DNA from: Rikenellaceae bacterium UBA1749
GTDB taxonomy: Bacteria > Bacteroidota > Bacteroidia > Bacteroidales > Rikenellaceae
DNA length: 11,579 nt
Direction of reading: 5' to 3'
Assembly (NCBI GenBank): GCA_002315675.1
Contig: DCHP01000096.1
Span: 1 to 11,579 of the forward strand
Below the pieces are notes generated by a model that saw only the letters and a program-made list of their open reading frames with translations, made no database searches and was not told where the DNA came from. This document shows positions 7,289 to 11,579 of this stretch, one piece after another (the first letter of the stretch is position 1; each line of letters opens with the position of its first letter). A program made the translations under genes and the position numbers.

Positions 7289-8347
7289 ATGAAAAAGATT
7301 ATAGTCGGTATAATTGTTTCAGTCCTTTTTGTAATATTTGGTTGTGCAAAAGATCCGGAATTGCCATCAGCTGATTTGAAAAGTTATTCTTTTAAGCAAT
7401 GGATGGAGGAATATGCTCCAAATGCAGTTCCACTTCCAATGAATGATGATGTATATATTGAATTCAAATACAGAAATCCAGAACCTTGGCCAGATTCATT
7501 AATTCCTCGATTATATTCTTGGTTTACGATTGACTATACTGGTTATACACTTGATGGAAGGGTGTTTGTGAGCCGTCAAAGTGAAATCATCAGAAGGTGT
7601 GGAACATGGAAAAGAACCACCCATTTCGGTGATGAATTTTCGCAGTGGTATCCTGATGGAGGTATATGGTGCACAGGCCTTCTTGAAGCGATGACCATAC
7701 TGCATAGAAATGATTCGGCCAGAATATATATATCGGTTCCTTTTGCATATCCAGAGGATACGATGAAACGAAATGTTGGTACCGCAGGTGAGACATCCAA
7801 GTATGTTGGTTATCCAGTCTATTTTGATGTTCGTTTCAAAGAGTGCTTGAATTATCCGACAATCTACTGGCGTGATTCATTGATTCGATTTGTAGAGGAA
7901 AAATGGGGACAGAAAGCTGAAGATAGTATTTTCGTAGGTTGTTACATGAGGAAACTGGTTGAAAATCCTAATGGCTATCAGATTGACACGGACAGTTCTG
8001 TATATGTCCATTATAAGCAGGCGTTTTTGGATAATCATCTTATTTATTCGGACAATGATTCTGTAAATTATGTAGCAGGTACCTATAATGCAGAAAAGTC
8101 CTATTATCCAATCAATAAGGTTTGTGGAAGTACTACTGATGCATATGAAGATTTCTATAACAGGTTGTTGCCATATATGAGGAAGGGCGAAACTGCTGAG
8201 TTTGCTATGATTGCCGGGTGGGCTCCTCAGGGAAAAGAAGGTGATCCTATGGGTGTCCCTCAGTTGCTTCCTTACGAGAATTCAATATTGACACTATACA
8301 CATACGATGATAGTGTATGGTCAGATACCACTATACTAACTGAGTAA
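7289..8347 (+). CDS. Lipoprotein with two FKBP-like domains
   Basis: This 352-residue envelope lipoprotein appears to contain two degenerate FKBP-type folds. The signal peptide MKKIIVGIIVSVLFVIFGC gives lipidated Cys19. ATG 7274 in the same frame would add MYSRN before the signal, but 7289 gives a standard signal peptide and leader. Domain 1 (about 77-184) has FTIDYTGYTLDGRVF (79-93), matching the FKBP 'VxYTGxLxDGxxF' strand. Domain 2 (about 215-338) has VYVHYKQAFLDN (238-249) and ends YMRKGETAEFAMIAGWAPQG (296-315), then GVPQLLPYENSILTLYTYD, the classic FKBP C-terminal layout. Key active-site residues are replaced: the FKBP12 Asp37 position is Val94 and the Trp59 position is about Leu131. 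Isomerase activity is therefore doubtful and a binding or scaffold role more likely. After Cys19 comes AKDPE, only a partial surface-export signal. A terminator follows 11 bp after the stop. Confidence 0.82.
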   Translation: MKKIIVGIIVSVLFVIFGCAKDPELPSADLKSYSFKQWMEEYAPNAVPLPMNDDVYIEFKYRNPEPWPDSLIPRLYSWFTIDYTGYTLDGRVFVSRQSEIIRRCGTWKRTTHFGDEFSQWYPDGGIWCTGLLEAMTILHRNDSARIYISVPFAYPEDTMKRNVGTAGETSKYVGYPVYFDVRFKECLNYPTIYWRDSLIRFVEEKWGQKAEDSIFVGCYMRKLVENPNGYQIDTDSSVYVHYKQAFLDNHLIYSDNDSVNYVAGTYNAEKSYYPINKVCGSTTDAYEDFYNRLLPYMRKGETAEFAMIAGWAPQGKEGDPMGVPQLLPYENSILTLYTYDDSVWSDTTILTE

Positions 8348-8358
8348 ATCAACAGCTG

Positions 8359-8387
8359 AGTTCACGAATTATTCGTGAACTTTTTTG
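8359..8387 (+). terminator. Intrinsic terminator after the FKBP-like lipoprotein gene
   Basis: A 10-bp stem (8359-8368 with 8372-8381) closes a 3-nt TTA loop and is followed by a T run through 8386. It lies between the lipoprotein stop (8347) and the methyltransferase start (8414), so it should end the lipoprotein transcript. Confidence 0.9.
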
Positions 8388-8413
8388 TATCAACGAATAA
8401 GACAATATCTTGT

Positions 8414-9109
8414 ATGTTATATCTGATTCCTACACCGATTGGAAGTGGAATTGCCGAATTTCCTTCAGAAAATACTTTGGTGATAAAATCACTAAAACAT
8501 TTTATTGTAGAGGATGTCAGAACTGCTAGGCGTTTTATTTCCTCATTAAAAATAGGGATTGATATTGATTCTCTTAACTTCTATCTTTTAAATGAGCATA
8601 CAAGATTAGAGGAGCTGTCAGAAATCGTTGCGCCTCTTATTGAAGGTGAAGACATGGGACTAATGTCTGAGGCGGGACTTCCATGTGTGGCAGATCCAGG
8701 CAGATTGGTGGTTCAGGTAGCAAACGATAGGAACATAAAGATAAAACCACTTGTAGGTCCAAGTTCAATAATGATGGCTCTTATGGTGTCTGGTGCCTCG
8801 GGTCAGAATTTTAAGTTTAATGGCTATATTCCTGTTAAACCATCGGATAGAATTTCAAGGATACGGCAAATGGAGTCAGAAGCATATAAGGATGATTGTT
8901 CCCAGATATTTATTGAGGCGCCATATCGTAACCAGTCAGTACTTGAAAGTCTTTTTAAAACTCTTAAACCATCTACAATGGTTACCATAGCGGAGAATAT
9001 TCTGACTCCAGAAGAAAGACTATTGACAAAACCAGTTTCATATTGGAAATCCGTTTCAAATCCTGTTGGAAAGAATCCAGCCGTATTTATAATCTCTAAA
9101 CCTTATTAG
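8414..9109 (+). CDS. RsmI-like SAM-dependent methyltransferase (tetrapyrrole methylase fold)
   Basis: This is a 231-residue member of the RsmI branch of the tetrapyrrole-methylase superfamily. RsmI itself 2'-O-methylates C1402 of 16S rRNA. Matching motifs are LYLIPTPIG (2-10), EDVRTARRF (33-41, for the usual EDTR), MSEAGLPCVADPG (84-96, for SDAGTPxxSDPG), PLVGPSSIMMALMVSG (112-127), FNGYIP (135-140), FIEAPYRN (166-173) and TIAENILTPEE (191-201). The N-terminal GNLEDIT signature of true RsmI is replaced by GSGIAEF. This looks like the divergent paralogue that I recall many Bacteroidetes carrying beside a standard rsmI, so I give no symbol. The frame is open back to a GTG at 8375, but that lies in the terminator stem. 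ATG 8414 puts the first beta strand at the N terminus, as usual. No clear promoter is seen. Its true substrate is unknown. Confidence 0.85.
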   Translation: MLYLIPTPIGSGIAEFPSENTLVIKSLKHFIVEDVRTARRFISSLKIGIDIDSLNFYLLNEHTRLEELSEIVAPLIEGEDMGLMSEAGLPCVADPGRLVVQVANDRNIKIKPLVGPSSIMMALMVSGASGQNFKFNGYIPVKPSDRISRIRQMESEAYKDDCSQIFIEAPYRNQSVLESLFKTLKPSTMVTIAENILTPEERLLTKPVSYWKSVSNPVGKNPAVFIISKPY

Positions 9110-9221
9110 TTGGTTGTGCAATCTCATGGAACAAATACCAAAACATTGTAACCAACAATAGGCTATATTGTGTACGCCACACATAATACACAAACAAATA
9201 GTACAACCTACCTTATTAGTT
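9100..9221. repeat. 12-bp direct repeats flanking a 98-bp segment with inverted ends
   Basis: ACCTTATTAGTT occurs at 9100-9111 and again at 9210-9221, exactly 110 bp apart. The left copy covers the methyltransferase stop codon. The 98 bp between them begin GGTTGTGC (9112-9119) and end GTACAACC (9201-9208) plus one T, an inverted match in 7 of 8 positions. A second inverted pair, GTTGGTT (9109-9115) and AACCAAC (9150-9156), lies at the left. The segment has no ORF. The layout suggests an insertion with a target duplication, or a slipped duplication. Either would have separated the methyltransferase gene from aroA. Confidence 0.55.
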
Positions 9222-9232
9222 TCTTTTTTTTG

Positions 9233-9240
9233 TATCTTCG
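9233..9240 (+). promoter_or_regulatory. Near-consensus -7 box TATCTTCG for aroA-aroC
   Basis: TATCTTCG differs from TAnnTTTG at one position (C for the last T) and ends only 5 bp before the aroA ATG. If used, transcription would begin at or next to the start codon, giving a leaderless or nearly leaderless message. No -33 TTTG is seen at the usual spacing. Confidence 0.45.
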
Positions 9241-9245
9241 TAGGT

Positions 9246-10502
9246 ATGAAAAAGCAGGTAAGTTCAGGAATATTGAAAGGAACGGTTTTCGCTCCATCCT
9301 CCAAAAGCTATAGTCAGCGTGCAATTTTAGCAGCATCTCTTGCTTCTGGTATTTCAATAATTGATAATCTTGGTCAAAATAAGGATTCTGAGGCACTGAT
9401 TTCAGCTCTTCAGACTATGGGGATTACTTTTTCAAAAGATGGTGAAAGACTATCAGTAAATGGTGGACTTGATTTAAACAGGGAATCAATTATTTCAATT
9501 GGTGAATCTGGTCTTGCATCCAGGCTGATGCTTCCGATATTGTCTCTTGGAAACAGACTTTGTACAATTACGGGTGAGGGGACAATTTTAGGCAGAAAGA
9601 TGGACTTTACAAGATCAACGCTTGATCTACTTGGTGTTTCATCTGAATTTACAAACGGATGTCTGCCTATTAAGGTAAAAGGTCCTGTCAAACCATGTAA
9701 ATTATCATTGGATTGTAGTGAAAGTTCCCAGTTTCTGTCTGGTCTTCTTTTTGCTCTTCCTATGGCCTGTTCAGATTCTGAAATATCTGTCCGTAATCTG
9801 GCGAGCAAACCTTATATTCAGATTACAATAGATGTCCTGAAGAGGTTTGGAATCAAATTGCATTCTTCTTACGAAGATGGTGTGTATCATTTCTTTATTC
9901 CTGGTAACCAGCACTTTTCACCTGCAAATTATACCATTGAAGGAGACTGGAGTGGTGCATCTACATTGCTGGTCGCTCCAGGCAGGAAAACTATAAGAGG
10001 TCTGAATATCGATTCCTCCCAAGCTGACAAATCCATTATTTCAGTAATAAAGATGGCTGGTTTGAATGTTTATGAATCAGATGAAGATGTTACTGTATTT
10101 GGTAGGGCTACGGATTCTTTCTGCTTTGATGCAACCGATTGCCCGGACCTGTTCCCAGCTTTGGCGGTCCTTGCGGTCAGAGCTCCTGGAGGAGTTTCTG
10201 AAATCATTGGTACTTCCCGTCTTGTAAATAAGGAAAGCAACAGGTTGCATACAATAAAGGAACAATTCGGTAAAATGGGTATATCTATTGATATAAGTTG
10301 TGGAAACAGGATGTTGATTCCAGGTGGACAAAAACCGATAGCTGCAGAAGTGGAATCCTGTTCGGATCATAGGATTGCCATGGCATTAGCTTCATTGGCT
10401 CTTATGGCAGAAGGAACAACAGTGATTAATTCCGCTGATGCTGTCAATAAATCATATAAAAACTTTTGGAACGATTTTAATGCTTTATATTCCTATGAAT
10501 AG
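9246..10502 (+). CDS. aroA: 3-phosphoshikimate 1-carboxyvinyltransferase (EPSP synthase)
   Basis: This cytoplasmic enzyme joins phosphoenolpyruvate to shikimate 3-phosphate, the sixth step of the shikimate pathway, and feeds the aroC product downstream. The 418 residues show APSSKSYSQRAILAA (16-30; Lys20, Ser21, Arg25), GESGLASRL (86-94), SESSQFLSGLL (158-168), IEGDWSGAS (231-239), DCPDLFPALAVLA (298-310, catalytic Asp301), NKESNRL (328-334), CSDHRIAMALA (372-382) and NKSYKNF (401-407). The frame is open upstream to TTG 9168, but the family signature starts just after ATG 9246. The phosphoenolpyruvate loop is unusual: where E. coli has NAGTAMRP, this protein has ESGLASRL, changing the positions of Thr97 and Pro101. 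Its last codons overlap aroC by 8 bp, so translation of the two is probably coupled. Confidence 0.96.
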   Translation: MKKQVSSGILKGTVFAPSSKSYSQRAILAASLASGISIIDNLGQNKDSEALISALQTMGITFSKDGERLSVNGGLDLNRESIISIGESGLASRLMLPILSLGNRLCTITGEGTILGRKMDFTRSTLDLLGVSSEFTNGCLPIKVKGPVKPCKLSLDCSESSQFLSGLLFALPMACSDSEISVRNLASKPYIQITIDVLKRFGIKLHSSYEDGVYHFFIPGNQHFSPANYTIEGDWSGASTLLVAPGRKTIRGLNIDSSQADKSIISVIKMAGLNVYESDEDVTVFGRATDSFCFDATDCPDLFPALAVLAVRAPGGVSEIIGTSRLVNKESNRLHTIKEQFGKMGISIDISCGNRMLIPGGQKPIAAEVESCSDHRIAMALASLALMAEGTTVINSADAVNKSYKNFWNDFNALYSYE

Positions 10503-11478
10503 TTTTGGAAATAAATTTAAAGTTGAGATTTTCGGTGAGTCACATGGACAATGCGTTGGCGTTACTCTTGATGGTGTACCTGCTGGAATTGCGATGTCAG
10601 TTGAAGATTTTTCGATAGATGTTGATAGACGTAGGCCGTCATCAAAAGGTACGACATCCAGGAAGGAGTCTGATATTCCAGTTTTTCTATCTGGAGTATA
10701 CGATGATCATACAAATGGCAATCCGCTGACCATAATCTTTAAGAATGAAAATACACGATCTCAGGACTATAAGAATCTGTCAAAGCATTATCGTCCATCT
10801 CATATTGATTTTGTAGCTTCCTGCAAGTATGGACAGTTTGCAGACCTTCGGGGTGGTGGAGCCTTCTCTGGCCGTTTGACTCTACCATTGGTAGCGGCAG
10901 GAGTAGTTGCAAAGAAAATACTTCAAAAGCAGTTGGAAAGAACTCTGGAATTCAATTCTAATATTATTTCAGTGGGTGGTGTCCCTTTTGGTCAGCATGA
11001 ACAGCTTCTTGGTGATGCTATGAAAAATGGTGATTCACTTGGTGGTATTATTGAGTGCTCTGTAAACGGTCTTCCGGTTGGACTGGGGGAACCTTTCTTT
11101 GACTCCATAGAAAGCGTCCTGTCCCATTTGTTGTTTGCTATACCTGCTGTGAAAGGTGTGGAATTCGGTGCTGGTTTTCATGCGGCTTCAATGAAAGGAA
11201 GTGAACATAATGATCCAATCATATCGCATGATGGAAAGACAAAAACCAATAATGCAGGAGGTGTAGTCGGTGGTATTACAAATGGAAATCAGCTTGTTTT
11301 TAGAGTCGTGGTAAAGCCTACGGCAAGTATCTCAAGAGGACAGATGACATGGAATGACGATACCGGAAAAGTGGAATCATTGCGGGTGAAAGGTCGTCAT
11401 GACTCATGCATTGCTCTTCGTGCTCCTGTTGTAGTCGAATCAGCTGCAGCTATAGGTTTGGCTCAATTTGTTTTGTAA
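10495..11478 (+). CDS. aroC: Chorismate synthase
   Basis: This enzyme converts EPSP to chorismate, the common precursor of aromatic amino acids and folate, using reduced FMN. The 327 residues include FGESHG (13-18), DVDRRRPSS (42-50), YRPSHIDF (99-106), RGGGAFSGRLT (119-129), SHLLFAIPAVKGVEFG (210-225), NNAGGVVGGITNG (252-264) and GRHDSCIALRAPVVVESAA (300-318). The two conserved histidines (His17, His103) are present. It is shorter than the usual 350-360 residues, and GGGAFSGRLT replaces the common GGGRSSARET. It resembles the compact type I recall from Clostridia. ATG 10495 overlaps the aroA stop by 8 bp (ATGAATAG junction). The frame is open to 10438, but that would add 19 unconserved residues inside aroA. 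No terminator follows before the tRNA promoter. Confidence 0.96.
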   Translation: MNSFGNKFKVEIFGESHGQCVGVTLDGVPAGIAMSVEDFSIDVDRRRPSSKGTTSRKESDIPVFLSGVYDDHTNGNPLTIIFKNENTRSQDYKNLSKHYRPSHIDFVASCKYGQFADLRGGGAFSGRLTLPLVAAGVVAKKILQKQLERTLEFNSNIISVGGVPFGQHEQLLGDAMKNGDSLGGIIECSVNGLPVGLGEPFFDSIESVLSHLLFAIPAVKGVEFGAGFHAASMKGSEHNDPIISHDGKTKTNNAGGVVGGITNGNQLVFRVVVKPTASISRGQMTWNDDTGKVESLRVKGRHDSCIALRAPVVVESAAAIGLAQFVL

Positions 11479-11502
11479 TTAAAGATAAAAACCATATATT
11501 TG
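11472..11502 (+). promoter_or_regulatory. Consensus Bacteroidetes promoter for the tRNA gene
   Basis: TTTG at 11472-11475 (-33) and TATATTTG at 11495-11502 (-7, exact TAnnTTTG) are separated by 19 bp, the expected spacing. Transcription would begin near 11507-11509, about 10 nt before the mature tRNA. The -33 box lies inside the last codons of aroC. This is the best promoter in the window. Confidence 0.8.
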
Positions 11503-11518
11503 CAAACCAAATGGTAAT

Positions 11519-11579
11519 GGTCCTATAGCTCAGTTGGTTAGTAGCACCTGACTCATAATCAGGGGGTCCAAGGTTCAAG
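11519..11579 (+). tRNA. tRNA with CAT anticodon, probably elongator tRNA-Met (3' end outside window)
   Basis: The acceptor 5' strand GGTCCTA (11519-11525) is followed by TA and the D-stem GCTC (11528-11531). The anticodon stem CCTGA/TCAGG (11547-11551 and 11559-11563) is perfect and closes the loop CTCATAA with anticodon CAT at 11554-11556. A 5-nt variable region and the T-stem start CAAGG follow, and the window ends within the T-loop (TTCAAG). The D-stem 3' strand is TAGC, so position 13-22 is a C-T mismatch; equivalently, there is one extra T compared with the common GTTAGAGC. Elongator Met is most likely. The lysidine-modified tRNA-Ile2 also has CAT in a CTCATAA loop and cannot be excluded without the 3' half. 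Confidence 0.92.

Noticed and set aside
8375..8413. GTG 8375 as the start of the RsmI-like gene
   Set aside because: It lies in the right arm of the terminator hairpin. The family fold begins right after ATG 8414.
8406..8413. TATCTTGT as a promoter for the RsmI-like gene
   Set aside because: It has two mismatches to TAnnTTTG and touches the ATG, so transcription would begin inside the gene.
9168..9245. TTG 9168 as an upstream aroA start, giving a hydrophobic extension
   Set aside because: EPSP synthase is cytoplasmic and starts close to the SKS motif. The extension is coded by the probable inserted segment.
10077..10370. Antisense open frame of 97 codons inside aroA
   Set aside because: It covers the conserved DCPDLFP and NKESNR motifs of aroA on the other strand, with no independent signal.
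10438..10494. ATG 10438 as the aroC start
   Set aside because: It would overlap aroA by 65 bp and add unconserved residues. ATG 10495 directly precedes the family N terminus and gives a typical short overlap.
1..11579. A defence, toxin-antitoxin, phage, CRISPR or conjugation module
   Set aside because: All long open frames have housekeeping or envelope assignments. No array of spaced repeats, transposase, integrase or small toxin-antitoxin pair was seen.

Overview
This is an AT-rich stretch from a Bacteroidetes genome, most probably order Bacteroidales. Four things point there. A 729-residue type III glutamine synthetase is present. Several upstream regions carry the TAnnTTTG -7 box of Bacteroidetes promoters. 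No Shine-Dalgarno sequences are visible. A DUF4491 membrane protein and several lipoproteins of Bacteroidetes type are encoded. Every gene reads on the + strand and the content is essentially chromosomal housekeeping. I see no phage, toxin-antitoxin, CRISPR, defence or conjugation module.

Layout, left to right. (1) Positions 1-151 hold the last 49 codons of an unidentified protein. A 12-bp perfect inverted repeat (148-252) starts at its stop codon and looks like a small insertion. (2) Positions 348-2408 encode a PpiD/SurA-type membrane-anchored periplasmic peptidyl-prolyl isomerase. It has its own promoter and ends in a perfect 13-bp stem terminator. (3) Directly after the terminator lies a small three-helix DUF4491 membrane protein. 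(4) glnN (2932-5121, type III glutamine synthetase) is followed 8 bp later by an M3-family zinc metallopeptidase lipoprotein (5130-7247). A TAnnTTTG promoter then drives a lipoprotein with two FKBP-like domains (7289-8347), which ends in another terminator. (5) An RsmI-like SAM-dependent methyltransferase paralogue (8414-9109) follows. (6) aroA and aroC (9246-11478) overlap by 8 bp and encode the last two steps of the shikimate pathway. (7) A strong promoter and a CAT-anticodon tRNA, cut by the window end, close the region.

The genes share two themes. One is envelope protein folding and turnover: the PpiD-like chaperone, the tandem FKBP lipoprotein and the M3 peptidase lipoprotein, whose KEE after the lipobox cysteine resembles a Bacteroidetes surface-export signal. 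The other is core nitrogen and aromatic amino-acid metabolism: glnN, aroA and aroC. The most unusual structures are non-coding. Two compact segments of about 98-99 bp have inverted ends; one is flanked by 12-bp direct repeats, the other by TA dinucleotides. Both sit at the 3' ends of genes and look like MITE-like or scar insertions.
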